From Planctomycetota bacterium (GTDB lineage: Bacteria; Planctomycetota; Planctomycetia; Pirellulales; Lacipirellulaceae), in the NCBI GenBank assembly GCA_029259915.1, contig JAJDED010000006.1, positions 1 through 59,431 of the forward strand: 59,431 bases of DNA, written 5' to 3'. Position numbers and translations under genes: made by a program. Under the pieces are notes generated by a model, which worked only from the letters and a program-made list of their open reading frames with translations, was not told the origin of the DNA and searched no databases. Position 1 is the first letter of the stretch. The number at the start of each line of letters is the position of its first letter. This document shows positions 8,711-17,503 of the stretch, piece after piece.

Positions 8711-10204
8711 CTAAGCAGTAAACGCCTCGCGACGCGCCCGGGTGAGCGTCTGTTCGTATAGATCGATATATTTCCGGGCGCTTTGCTCCCAAGACCAATC
8801 TTGCTTCATGCCCCGGTCGATCAATTGTCGCCAGACTGGCTTATCTGCGAACACTTCGCTTGCACGGTTTAACGTCTCGGCAAGTGCTTGGGCTGTGTAT
8901 TCGCTAAAAGTGAAACCAGTGGCGATTTGTTCGGCAATCGTTTGAGAATTGGTATCAACCACGGTATCGGCCAGCCCCCCCGTCGAGCGAACCACCGGCA
9001 CAGTTCCGTACTTCAGGCTATAGAGTTGATTGAGCCCGCACGGCTCGTATTGACTGGGCATGAGAAACATGTCGGCCCCCGCCTCAATGCGGTGAGCCAA
9101 CTCATTGGAAAATTCCAGACGTACACAAACATGCCCCGGATGCTCCTGGGCAATACTACTGAAAACCTGATGATACTTCTGTTCGCCAGTACCCAGGATT
9201 ACCCATTGCACATCGCGCTCGCTGGCCCATTGCTGCATCACTCGGGCCACGAGATCAAACCCTTTTTGGTCGGCCAATCGGCCTACTGCGGCCAGCAGCG
9301 GTACTTCGGGACGTTGCGGAAGCCCCAACTCTGCTTGCAAGGCGGCTTTGCAGGCGGCTTTGCCTGGCTCGACATTCGTCACATCGTATTGATGCTCGCC
9401 CAAAAATTCGTCGCTTGCCGGATTCCAGTGGTCGGTGTCCGCACCATTCAATATGCCAAACAGATCTTCGCTACGATGTTGCAGGGCACCTTCCAAACCG
9501 CAGCTCAGCGGCGGACGCATAATCTCGCGAGCATAGGTCGGACTCACCGTGTTGATAGCGTCAGAAAAAACGATCGCCGTCTTCATGAAACTCAAATTGC
9601 CATAAAACTCCATCTGCCGCCAATTGAAGTATTTCCAATCGATCCTGGTGAGCGCCATGTCCCAATGCCAAAAGTTGCCCTGATAGGCCAAGTTGTGAAT
9701 CGTATACAGCGTGGCAATCTGATCGTACGGAGGCTGATCCTGCAGGACCGTTTTTAGATAGGCAGGTATCAGCCCTGCACACCAGTCGTGGCAATGCACC
9801 ACTTCGGTATCAAGCTCCAACAACACGATGGCTTGCAGCGCTGCTTGGCAGAAGAACGCGAAGCGCTCGCAATTGTCGCGGTAGTCTTCGCCATCTTCAT
9901 GGTAAAGTTGCTCGCGGTCGTAATAGCCCGTTTGCTCGACCAGATAGACGGGCACGTTCGAGTCGGGCAACTCGCTGCGGAGATATTGCCCCCGCACGCG
10001 CTTCTGACCGAGGGTCACTTCAAAATCGATGCCGGTCGGTTCGATCTTCAGCCCTGCTTCGAAAGCTTGGCGAAACGCAGGCAAGATAATGGTTGGCCGA
10101 TGTCCGAGCTTGGCCAACGCGCGAGGCAAACTACCACAAACATCCCCCAAGCCGCCCGTCTTGCAGAATGGCACCGCCTCGGCTGTAGCAAACAAGATGT
10201 TCAT
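8711..10204 (-). CDS. glgA: Glycogen synthase (ADP-glucose type)
   Basis: GT5 glycosyltransferase that extends alpha-1,4-glucan chains from ADP-glucose in the cytosol. The 497-aa length is standard. The N-terminus has the ADP-glucose-binding KTGGLGDV motif at residues 15-22, preceded by FATAEAVPF. The C-terminal Rossmann domain shows AAVGRLADQKGFDL, and the conserved region MPSQYEPCGLNQLYSLKYGT contains the catalytic-site EPCGL segment followed by the VRSTGGLADTV loop. An aminotransferase gene lies upstream on the same strand, with about 160 bp between. GalT and GH57 lie downstream, so a glycogen metabolic neighbourhood is likely. Confidence 0.96.
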   Translation of the reverse strand: MNILFATAEAVPFCKTGGLGDVCGSLPRALAKLGHRPTIILPAFRQAFEAGLKIEPTGIDFEVTLGQKRVRGQYLRSELPDSNVPVYLVEQTGYYDREQLYHEDGEDYRDNCERFAFFCQAALQAIVLLELDTEVVHCHDWCAGLIPAYLKTVLQDQPPYDQIATLYTIHNLAYQGNFWHWDMALTRIDWKYFNWRQMEFYGNLSFMKTAIVFSDAINTVSPTYAREIMRPPLSCGLEGALQHRSEDLFGILNGADTDHWNPASDEFLGEHQYDVTNVEPGKAACKAALQAELGLPQRPEVPLLAAVGRLADQKGFDLVARVMQQWASERDVQWVILGTGEQKYHQVFSSIAQEHPGHVCVRLEFSNELAHRIEAGADMFLMPSQYEPCGLNQLYSLKYGTVPVVRSTGGLADTVVDTNSQTIAEQIATGFTFSEYTAQALAETLNRASEVFADKPVWRQLIDRGMKQDWSWEQSARKYIDLYEQTLTRARREAFTA

Positions 10205-10367
10205 GGCTCAAAACTTTCGCGAAAAAGCACCCGGTTCTTGCGCGCCCGACAGTTCCGCAACAAGCCTAAGTGTCGGGCCATGCTCCTGGACCACGAATCG
10301 CTAAAAGCGTAGCACAATCTCCCCAGCCAGGGTACCTCGCTCTGCCGGACAGCTCGGATCTAGCGGA

Positions 10368-11561
10368 TTAGCCCCGTACCGCACCGATTGCTTCGGCCAC
10401 GCGTTCGACGTTGGTCGGAGTGAGCCCCGCGACATTAATCCGGCCTGACCCAACGATGTAGATCGCGTGCTGTTCGCGAATCGCTTCGACCTCTGTTTTG
10501 GTGAGGCCGGTGAAGGAAAACATTCCGCGCTGCTCAGTAATAAACCCGAATTCACCGGGAACGCCTTTGGCCTTCAACTCGGTGACCAAACTTTGTCGCA
10601 TTCCGTTAATGCGGTTTCTCATCGTGGCAACTTCTGTTTCCCAGTCCGACCGCAGTGAATCGCTCCGCAGCACATAGTTGACGATCTCCGCACCGTGGGC
10701 CGGCGGGTTCGAATAATTCGCGCGAATCACGCGGTTGATTTGGCTTTGCACAGCCGGCACGGCAGCGGCCGACGGAACGATAATCGACAGCGCACCTACC
10801 CGCTCGCGATACAACCCGAAGTTTTTGGAAAACGAACTGCAAACCAAAAGCTCGGCCCCGGGGCGGCAAAGCGCTCGCAAACCGGCGGCGTCCTGCTCAA
10901 TCCCGTCGGCGAATCCTTGATAAGCAAAGTCCAGCAGCGGCAGTAAACCGCGCTCTTGCACCACATCCGCGATTTTTTGCCATTGCTCGACCGTGGGATC
11001 AATGCCCGTGGGATTGTGACAACAGCCGTGCAACAAAATCACGTCGCCGCGGGGGATCTTGTCAATCGCTTCGATCATCGCCTCCCAAGCAAGGCTGTTC
11101 GACGGTTGATCGAAATAGGGATAGCTTTTCATCGGCACGCCCGCCGCGGCAAACACATTAGGATGGTTCGGCCAGGTGGGTTCGCTCAACCACACTGTCG
11201 CATTGGGTAAGTTAGCATGCAAAAAGTCGCCAGCCACGCGCAGCGCGCCCGTTCCACCTGGAGTATGTGCACCGGCAATCCGTTTCGATGTAATTGCTTC
11301 GTGCCGCGCACCCAGAGCCAATTGCTGAATGACCTCGGTAAATTCGGGAGCACCGGAAATCGGCAAGTACGATTTGCTCGCGGCAGCCTCTGCAAGGCGC
11401 TGCTCCGCTTCGCGAACGCAATGCAGCAAGGGTGTCTTGCCATTTTCGTCTTGGTAGACGCCGACACTCAAATTGATTTTTTCAGGCCGAGGATCTTCGC
11501 GAAACGCGGCAGAGAGTCCAAGAATGGCGTCACGCGGGGCAGATTCTATAGTTTCTAGCAT
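10368..11561 (-). CDS. Class I aromatic/aspartate aminotransferase
   Basis: PLP-dependent aminotransferase of the AspC/TyrB subgroup, 397 aa as expected. It starts near INLSVGVYQDENGKTPLL, typical of this subgroup. It has the pyridoxal-binding CCHNPTGIDPT, the DFAYQGF motif with the cofactor-contacting Asp and Tyr, and the Schiff-base lysine in SFSKNFGLYRERVGAL. The C-terminal substrate-carboxylate arginine is in SGRINVAGLT. It transfers amino groups between aspartate or aromatic amino acids and 2-oxoglutarate; which substrate is preferred cannot be judged here. The start is the ATG at 11561, within a divergent intergenic region shared with the inositol-phosphate synthase gene. Confidence 0.93.
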   Translation of the reverse strand: MLETIESAPRDAILGLSAAFREDPRPEKINLSVGVYQDENGKTPLLHCVREAEQRLAEAAASKSYLPISGAPEFTEVIQQLALGARHEAITSKRIAGAHTPGGTGALRVAGDFLHANLPNATVWLSEPTWPNHPNVFAAAGVPMKSYPYFDQPSNSLAWEAMIEAIDKIPRGDVILLHGCCHNPTGIDPTVEQWQKIADVVQERGLLPLLDFAYQGFADGIEQDAAGLRALCRPGAELLVCSSFSKNFGLYRERVGALSIIVPSAAAVPAVQSQINRVIRANYSNPPAHGAEIVNYVLRSDSLRSDWETEVATMRNRINGMRQSLVTELKAKGVPGEFGFITEQRGMFSFTGLTKTEVEAIREQHAIYIVGSGRINVAGLTPTNVERVAEAIGAVRG

Positions 11562-11673
11562 CGGATTCTATTCGCAGGGGATAATGGTGATTGTCAGTTC
11601 GAAGCAGTCGACACAACAGTTGTCAAACGGGTTCAGTGTACACTCTGACATTTCGCTTTAGAACCGGCAACCG

Positions 11674-11703
11674 TTGACGCTGCCGACGTGTCCATGCGAC
11701 AAT
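11674..11703 (+). promoter_or_regulatory. Candidate sigma-70 type promoter of ino1
   Basis: TTGACG (11674-11679) and GACAAT (11698-11703) are separated by 18 bp and lie about 52 bp upstream of the inositol-3-phosphate synthase start. This is consensus resemblance only. Confidence 0.3.
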
Positions 11704-11755
11704 ATGGGCCGTTATCCTTGTACCGCAATTCATTTGTTTTTCTATCAGGCAATGA

Positions 11756-12952
11756 ATGACTGCTTCTCGTATTGGACTCTGGCTGATCGGCGCTCGCGGC
11801 GGAGTTGCGACCACAACTACCCTGGGTTTGTCGGCTCTGCGGCAAGGACTGGCCGACGAAATCGGCTTGGTGAGTTCGCTACCCCAGTTTTCGCACCTGC
11901 CTCTGCCAAATTGGGATCAGTTTGTTGTGGGCGGGCACGAAATTCGGACCACGCAGCTTGCCGACGAAGCGCAACGCATGCACCAAGAAAGCCGCGTCTT
12001 CGACCGTGAGACACTCACCGCTTGCCGAGAAGACCTGGAATCCGCCGACCAGAACATCCGCCCTGGCACGTTGTGCAACAGCGGCACAACCATCCGTCGG
12101 CTCGCCTCTGGCGAAATGGAGGAAGAATTTTCGCCGACCCAAACCGTCAAACGGCTCCAGGAAGATCTGCAAGATTTCCGTCAACGCCATGAATTGGGCG
12201 AGGTAATCGTCGTCAATCTTGCCTCGACCGAAGCTCCCTTGGCAAGGTCTTGCTGGCCTGGAACCTGGTCCGAAGTGCAGGAGCAACTCGAATCGTCCGA
12301 CTCTCCTTTGCCGGCGAGCAGCTTGTATGCCATTGCGGCATTAGATCTTGGCATGCCTTATGTAAATTTTACACCCTCGTTAGGTGCCACTCCAAAAGGA
12401 ATGGATCAATTGGCCCGCGAGCGCGAAACGTGCCATGCCGGCTCCGACGCCAAGACGGGGGAAACTTTGCTCAAAAGCGTGCTAGCTCCGATGTTCTCTG
12501 CCCGCAATCTTCAGGTCATGAGCTGGGTGGGGCACAACATTTTTGGCAATCTCGACAGCCAAGTCCTCGACGATCCCCAGAACAAAGAATCGAAGGTAGT
12601 CAGCAAGGATCATCTGCTTGAAGAATTGCTTGGCTACGCCCCGCAAACTTTGGTTTCGATCGAGCGTATCAAAAGTATGGGCGATTGGAAAACTGCGTGG
12701 GACCATGTCCACTTCACCGGTTTCTTGTCTACACCGATGACTTTTCAATTTACTTGGCAAGGTTGCGATTCGTTGCTGGCCGCCCCCTTGGTGCTCGATT
12801 TGGCTCGGTTTGTAACCGTTGCCCGACAACGGGGCGAAACGGGGCCATTGACGTTTCTCAGTAGCTTTTTCAAGAGCCCTCTGGGAGCAAAAACCTATGG
12901 TTTTTCCGAACAAAACGAAATGTTGGTCCAATGGGCCCAATGTTCTGTTTGA
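11756..12952 (+). CDS. ino1: Inositol-3-phosphate synthase
   Basis: Converts glucose-6-phosphate to myo-inositol-3-phosphate by an NAD-dependent internal redox cycle, the first step towards inositol-containing lipids or solutes. The 398-aa protein has an N-terminal NAD-binding GARGGVATTT, and the central conserved region NFTPSLGATPKGMDQLA. The catalytic core GSDAKTGETLLKSVLAP carries the conserved lysines and matches the family motif of GDDxKSGQT type. SWVGHNIFGNLD, DHVHFTGF and SFFKSPLGA are further conserved blocks. Start ATG 11756; length is near bacterial and archaeal homologues. It is divergent from the aminotransferase and is followed by about 520 bp without a gene. Confidence 0.93.
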   Translation: MTASRIGLWLIGARGGVATTTTLGLSALRQGLADEIGLVSSLPQFSHLPLPNWDQFVVGGHEIRTTQLADEAQRMHQESRVFDRETLTACREDLESADQNIRPGTLCNSGTTIRRLASGEMEEEFSPTQTVKRLQEDLQDFRQRHELGEVIVVNLASTEAPLARSCWPGTWSEVQEQLESSDSPLPASSLYAIAALDLGMPYVNFTPSLGATPKGMDQLARERETCHAGSDAKTGETLLKSVLAPMFSARNLQVMSWVGHNIFGNLDSQVLDDPQNKESKVVSKDHLLEELLGYAPQTLVSIERIKSMGDWKTAWDHVHFTGFLSTPMTFQFTWQGCDSLLAAPLVLDLARFVTVARQRGETGPLTFLSSFFKSPLGAKTYGFSEQNEMLVQWAQCSV

Positions 12953-13476
12953 TGTCCGCGCATCGACCCGATTGCTCCACTTGCCGACCTCAGAATGTAC
13001 TGTGACAGATTCAAATCTCTTACGGATTCCGTTTGACGATTTGGAGAGAACGAAAATTTTCTTCGAATTCGTCTTGACGAATGGTTCAGCTACTTGGTTC
13101 AATGCGCGCAATGAAGTCTGTGCATTGCCACAGGCAAGAGACGGAAACACTTTTTGTATGTCGCGAGACGGGATGATTGGACATCGAAGGTGGCAATAGT
13201 TTTTGCTTTCTTCATCGACCGTCAACTCGTGCTAAGTGGAATTTTCGAATCACCCCCGGAGTGAAAATTACGGTTGCAAGTCGAGGACTTCGCCCTGACG
13301 TTTTCTTAGCCTCGGGGTTTTTAACCGTAGTTGACAGGAGTAATCGAGTCGCTCGTTTGCTCAGAAGTTGGCATCGACACTCGATCGGTTCTAAGGGGTT
13401 CTCCTCCTCACTGTTAGCGCCCAGGGGGAGAATCGGTTTTGATCTAGGGCGCTCATAGGGAAGGAGCCACCAAATT
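12953..13476. other. Intergenic region upstream of the histone-like gene
   Basis: About 520 bp without a supportable gene. A 247-codon minus-strand frame reaches in from the antisense of ino1 but has no family features. TTGACA at 13331-13336 could be a -35 box, but no good -10 lies 16-18 bp further on. Confidence 0.4.
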
Positions 13477-13767
13477 ATGGCTGCAAGAAAAAAGGCCACG
13501 CGTAAGAAGGCCGCCAAAAAGTCGACCAAAAAGAAGGCCACACGTAAGAAGGCTGCCAAAAAGTCGACCAAAAAGAAGGCCACACGTAAGAAGGCCGCCA
13601 AAAAGTCGACCAAAAAGAAAGCCACTCGCAAGAAGGCCGCCAAAAAGTCGACTAAGAAGAAGGCTAAGAAGTCGACCAAAAAGAAAGCCACTCGCAAGAA
13701 GGCCGCCAAAAAGTCGACTAAGAAGAAGGCTACTCGAAAAAAGGCCACTCGCAAGAAGGCCAAGTAG
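13477..13767 (+). CDS. Histone H1-like lysine/alanine repeat protein
   Basis: Very basic, low-complexity protein of 96 aa with strong RBS GGAAGGAG upstream of ATG 13477. It consists almost entirely of a 14-aa unit KATRKKAAKKSTKK: four consecutive copies, then a short copy (KAKKSTKK), another full copy and two partial ones. Composition is almost only K, A, T, R and S, like the C-terminal domain of eukaryotic histone H1 and the bacterial Hc1/AlgP-type proteins. It most likely binds DNA non-specifically and helps to compact the nucleoid, a theme common in Planctomycetes. A strong terminator follows 38 bp downstream, so it is monocistronic. The long open frame on the opposite strand is an artefact of the repeat. 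Confidence 0.88.
   Translation: MAARKKATRKKAAKKSTKKKATRKKAAKKSTKKKATRKKAAKKSTKKKATRKKAAKKSTKKKAKKSTKKKATRKKAAKKSTKKKATRKKATRKKAK
13492..13760 (+). repeat. 42-bp tandem repeat within the histone-like gene
   Basis: The coding sequence is built of 42-bp units beginning AAGGCCACGCGTAAGAAGGC. Units differ mainly at synonymous positions (ACG/ACA/ACT, CGT/CGC, GCC/GCT). The fifth copy lacks 18 bp in frame. The near identity suggests expansion by slippage or recombination. Confidence 0.85.
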
Positions 13768-13805
13768 AGACGATAGCCCTTTCTCGTTATCGCAAGTAAG
13801 ACCGG

Positions 13806-13843
13806 CCGAATGCGTCTTTAATTAGGCGCATTCGGTCTTTTTT
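13806..13843 (+). terminator. Rho-independent terminator of the histone-like gene
   Basis: Perfect 9-bp stem CCGAATGCG (13806-13814) / CGCATTCGG (13827-13835) with a 12-nt loop, then TCTTTTTT. Located 38 bp after the stop codon. Confidence 0.92.
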
Positions 13844-14026
13844 GTACGTACGCCTGGCAAACCAGCCGACAGCACCCGAAACAGTAGTGTTCTCGTTGAC
13901 TACACCGCCTAGCCGTGATAGCCTAGCCGACCAGGATCGATTACTGATTTTCATTCTGCCTTCCACTTCTGCGCTGCTAGGCAGTTTCTTGGTGAAGCAG
14001 GTCCCCCGACTGGAAGCCTTTCTATT

Positions 14027-15304
14027 TTGCCGAACGCACAAGTTTGCAACGACGCCCCCACACCCTCCTCTTCGGCAGAGAGCTTCGGCGAACTTGGCCT
14101 TTCGTCGGTGATGCTCGAGGCACTCTCAGCCGCGCGCTACGAAGTTCCCTCTCCCGTGCAAGCGGGTATTATCCCCCGAGCGCTGACCGGGGCCGATGTC
14201 TTGGGCCAGGCTCGAACCGGCACGGGAAAGACGGCTGCCTTTGGGATCCCCATCTTGGAGCGAATCGACAAACCTTCCAAGGGACACCAACCGCGCGCTT
14301 TGGTCTTGGTTCCCACACGCGAATTGGCCGTCCAAGTCCGGGACGAAATCGCCAAACTGGCCCTGGGGCGAAAAGTCCGTTGCATGGCCGTTTATGGGGG
14401 GAAACCGATTCGTTCGCAAATCTCTCAGCTTCAGCGCGGCAGCGACATCATTGTCGGCACACCCGGTCGCGTCCTCGACCACCTGGCGCGAGGCACCCTG
14501 CAGTTGGAACAATTATTGTGCGTGGTGCTCGACGAAGCGGACCGTATGCTCGACATCGGATTTCGCCCCGATATCGAAAAGATATTGAGGCGTTGCCCAA
14601 AAAAACGCCAAACTTTGCTGCTAAGTGCCACGGTTGCACCGGGAGTCGAACGGTTAGCCAAGAGCTACATGACCGATCCCGAGATCATGGATTTTTCTCC
14701 CAAAACCAAGGGCGTCGACACCATCGAGCAGCGTTACTTCACCATCGAAGAGCAGCGCAAGTTTGACTTGCTCGTAGCGCTGCTCAAACGTGAAAATCCG
14801 GCGCAAGCAATCGTGTTCTGCCGAACCAAACGGGGGACCGACCGAACGCAACGTAAACTCGCGAAAAAAATGCCGAATGTCGACTGCATGCATGGCGACA
14901 TGGTCCAAGGGGCTCGCGACCGTGTGATGAAAAAATTCCGCGATGGAAAAGTCCATATCCTGGTCGCGACAGACGTCGTGGGTCGAGGAATCGACGTTAC
15001 CAGTATTTCACACATCATCAACTACGATATCCCCCAATCTTCCGACGATTATGTCCATCGCGTAGGCCGGACTGGACGGATGGGTCGCGAGGGAATCGCC
15101 TTTACGTTTGTGACCACCGAACAAGGCGGCGAGTTGACTCGGATTGAAATGCTGATCAACACTCTGTTGAAGCGCGACGAAATCGAAGGTTTCCAAGCCG
15201 TGGCCCAAGCGGCACCTCCGCAGGAGACGCCAGCAGAAGACGAAAAACCGAAGCCGGCCCCGCCCGGAAAAAGGCCCCGACGCCGACACCGCCGGGGACT
15301 CTGA
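14027..15304 (+). CDS. DEAD-box ATP-dependent RNA helicase
   Basis: RNA helicase of 425 aa with the full set of motifs: Q-motif region FGELGL...PSPVQAGIIP, motif I ARTGTGKT, Ia PTRELA, Ib TPGR, II DEAD in VVLDEADRML, III SAT, then in the second RecA domain IVFCRTKRGTD (IV), VATDVVGRGIDV (V) and HRVGRTGRMG (VI). The tail after about residue 390 is proline- and arginine-rich (PPGKRPRRRHRRGL), suited to RNA binding as in RhlE/CsdA-type helicases. The first start that retains the upstream Phe of the Q motif is TTG 14027; an internal ATG at 14111 would remove it. Likely roles are ribosome assembly or mRNA turnover. It stands alone; a periodic repeat follows. Confidence 0.93.
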   Translation: MPNAQVCNDAPTPSSSAESFGELGLSSVMLEALSAARYEVPSPVQAGIIPRALTGADVLGQARTGTGKTAAFGIPILERIDKPSKGHQPRALVLVPTRELAVQVRDEIAKLALGRKVRCMAVYGGKPIRSQISQLQRGSDIIVGTPGRVLDHLARGTLQLEQLLCVVLDEADRMLDIGFRPDIEKILRRCPKKRQTLLLSATVAPGVERLAKSYMTDPEIMDFSPKTKGVDTIEQRYFTIEEQRKFDLLVALLKRENPAQAIVFCRTKRGTDRTQRKLAKKMPNVDCMHGDMVQGARDRVMKKFRDGKVHILVATDVVGRGIDVTSISHIINYDIPQSSDDYVHRVGRTGRMGREGIAFTFVTTEQGGELTRIEMLINTLLKRDEIEGFQAVAQAAPPQETPAEDEKPKPAPPGKRPRRRHRRGL

Positions 15305-15346
15305 TTTGCAACACATCGGAATTTTGTAACACTTCAGTCGACAGCA

Positions 15347-15499
15347 GGAATAGAACACGGATGAACGCCGATGGGACTGATTTTCACAGTTCTGAACGGT
15401 CAGATACCACTTGTGTCATAACAAAAAAATGTTGGCTAAGAGAACTACAAGAAATAGTTTGTGAATCTGCGTTGATCCGCGTTCATCTGCGTTCTATTG
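15347..15499. repeat. Periodic inverted-repeat element, GAACACGGATG family
   Basis: The left arm is GGAATAGAACACGGATGAAC followed by GCCGATGGG. The right arm (about 15462-15499) read in reverse complement gives CAATAGAACGCAGATGAACG and then CGGATCAACGC. The arms have 10-bp spacing of ACGGATGA-like units. Same family as 7219-7367. Lies between the convergent helicase and solute-binding protein genes. Confidence 0.82.
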
Positions 15500-15530
15500 T
15501 TCCCTTTTCGCCTGAACAATTACGACATTT

Positions 15531-16586
15531 TCAATCGGCCGTAGCAAAACGCTCTCGCAAATAGCTTGCCGCCTGATTCCAGCTTGATGCGGCCGACTGA
15601 AAATCAACTTGCATGGCCCGCACCGTTTGGGGAGAACCAACACGCGGCGATTCCTGCACCTCGGTGCTTAACGGAATCTGCGCGCTCGGTCCTTCGGCCA
15701 ACATGCGCTCAACCTCGGCAGAGAGGAGAAACTCGACCAGTGCTTCCGCTTCTCGGGGGTGGGGTGCTCCGCGGATGATGGCCAGCGTGTTGGGGATAAA
15801 CAACGTGCCAAGCTGCTGGTCGCCCTGGTCGGGATAGATGATCTTCACCGGCCAACCAGCTTCAACTTCGATAATCGCATCATCGGTATCAGTGAGTCCA
15901 AAGGCCAGTCCCCCTCGTGCAACCTCACGGGCAACCTGCTTGTTGCCTGCCATAATGCGGACATTGGCTTTGAGGGATTCGAAGAATTCTCGAGCGCGCA
16001 ATTCTCCCCACACTGCAAATAGGCACGCGGCGTGGCTGGCCGTGGTTCCTGCCAACGGTTTGGCAATGCCCACGCGATCTTTCCACTTCGGCTGCGTGAG
16101 ATCGACAATCGACGTAGGCCAATCTTCCTCGGCGACCAGATCGGTGTTTACCAATAATACTCGTGCCCGTGCGGCAAAGCCGTACCACATGCCCTTGGTC
16201 GAGCGGTATTGTTCAGGATAAGCTTCCGCGACCGACGGATGAAACGCACTCAACAGCGCCGCCTGCTCAAGCCGCAGGGTGTTCACAATTTCATTGTTCC
16301 AGAACAAGTCGCAACGGGGTCGCGCGCGTTCGGCCAAAATCGCCTGTGTGAGCCCAACTGTCTTGGTCGACTCGGTATCGAATTTCCCCAAGACCTCGAT
16401 TCCCGTTCTGCGGGTAAATAGCTCGAACACGGGTCGAGAAAACTCTTCGTCCAAAGCCGTATAAACAACCACTTGCCGACTTGCGGCTGGACTCCCATTT
16501 CGCCAAACCGCTGCCAGCAATACGAGCAAACCCATGGCGCCGACCGCCAGCCACCAGTTTTGTCCTATGGTTCGTTCGCTCCTCAC
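15531..16586 (-). CDS. ABC-transporter substrate-binding protein, iron(III)-type
   Basis: Periplasmic binding protein of the extracellular solute-binding family 1/AfuA-FbpA type, 351 aa. The start is GTG at 16586, preceded by AAGGAG with 6-nt spacing; the longer upstream open frame is not protein-like. An N-terminal hydrophobic anchor (about residues 11-27, WLAVGAMGLLVLLAAV) acts as signal peptide or membrane anchor. VVVYTALDEEFSRPVFELF and LFWNNEIVNTLRLEQ are typical of this family. Permease and ATPase genes are not adjacent, so the transporter partners must lie elsewhere. The ligand (ferric iron, or another anion or small solute) is an inference from similarity. Confidence 0.85.
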   Translation of the reverse strand: MRSERTIGQNWWLAVGAMGLLVLLAAVWRNGSPAASRQVVVYTALDEEFSRPVFELFTRRTGIEVLGKFDTESTKTVGLTQAILAERARPRCDLFWNNEIVNTLRLEQAALLSAFHPSVAEAYPEQYRSTKGMWYGFAARARVLLVNTDLVAEEDWPTSIVDLTQPKWKDRVGIAKPLAGTTASHAACLFAVWGELRAREFFESLKANVRIMAGNKQVAREVARGGLAFGLTDTDDAIIEVEAGWPVKIIYPDQGDQQLGTLFIPNTLAIIRGAPHPREAEALVEFLLSAEVERMLAEGPSAQIPLSTEVQESPRVGSPQTVRAMQVDFQSAASSWNQAASYLRERFATAD

Positions 16587-16753
16587 TCTAAACTCCTTGA
16601 GTGCGTCTAAAATTGCCAGGAAATCACCGCCCTCACGGCTGAATTTTTGCGATCCACAAGGTGTAGCTTGTACGCTATAAACACCGCGATGGAATCTCCA
16701 GGCCGACGCCTGTACAATGGGCATCCTACTTCGTCGCCTTGGCAAGGGCCACT

Positions 16754-17494
16754 ATGAAACTACATTTGCTCGGAACCACCGGCTACCACCCCAACGATCG
16801 CCGACAAACCGCGTGTCTCATGCTCCCGGAGTTGGGGATCGTGTTCGATGCGGGGTCGGCCATGTATCGAGTGGGCGAGCATCTGTCGACCGACACGCTC
16901 GACATCTTCATTACGCATGCGCATCTCGATCATGTAGTCGGCCTGACGTACATGTTCGACGTACTCCACAACCGTCCGATGCAACGCGTAACCGTCCACG
17001 GCGAACAGGAAAAGCTCGACGCGGTGCGTCAGCACCTTTTCTCCGATTTGCTGTTTCCTGTCGATCCGCCGTTCGAGACCAAGGCCCTCGCGCAGAACAT
17101 CACTCTATCCGACGGGGCGGTGCTTTCGCATTTTCCGCTCACGCACCCCGGGGGTTCCGTGGGCTTCCGCGTCGATTGGCAAGACCGATCGATGGCCTAC
17201 GTAACCGATACGGTTGCTCACCCGGCTGCCGACTATGTCGAGAAAATTCGTGGCGTCGATCTCTTGATTCACGAATGCTACTTTGACGACGACAAGCCAG
17301 ATCAGGCCGAGCTCACCGGCCACAGTTGCCTCACCCCGGTTGCCCAAGTCGGCGCGGCAGCGGGCGTGGGACGCATGGTACTCGTGCACATCAACCCGCT
17401 GCTCAAGAACGATACGGATCTCAACATTCCTGCGGCACGGAAAATCTTCCCGCACATCGAAATTGGCGTCGACCGCATGGAACTGGATTTCTGA
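16754..17494 (+). CDS. MBL-fold metal-dependent hydrolase (RNase Z-like)
   Basis: Metallo-beta-lactamase-fold protein of 246 aa from ATG 16754. It has the metal-binding HAHLDH at residues 55-60, an early conserved FDAGSAM, the further ligand His in THPGG, and the Asp in YVTDT, followed by LIHECYF and a terminal metal His in LVHINP. This is the layout of RNase Z/ElaC and related phosphodiesterases, though the tRNA-binding exosite arm of true RNase Z is not evident. Cyclic-nucleotide or other phosphodiester hydrolysis is possible. Convergent with the monooxygenase gene at only 9 bp. The open frame extends 15 nt upstream to another start, but ATG at MKLHLLGT gives the usual N-terminus. Confidence 0.88.
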   Translation: MKLHLLGTTGYHPNDRRQTACLMLPELGIVFDAGSAMYRVGEHLSTDTLDIFITHAHLDHVVGLTYMFDVLHNRPMQRVTVHGEQEKLDAVRQHLFSDLLFPVDPPFETKALAQNITLSDGAVLSHFPLTHPGGSVGFRVDWQDRSMAYVTDTVAHPAADYVEKIRGVDLLIHECYFDDDKPDQAELTGHSCLTPVAQVGAAAGVGRMVLVHINPLLKNDTDLNIPAARKIFPHIEIGVDRMELDF

Positions 17495-17503
17495 AACGTC
17501 TTG

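Noticed and set aside
12482..13225. 247-codon open frame on the minus strand
   Set aside because: Half of it is antisense to ino1 and the rest lies in the intergenic region. Composition is unlike a protein of this genome, and no RBS or family motif is seen.
13212..13763. 183-codon open frame antisense to the histone-like gene (FLVDFLAAFLRVAF repeats)
   Set aside because: It is the reverse reading of the 42-bp lysine-repeat units; the plus strand has the strong RBS and terminator.
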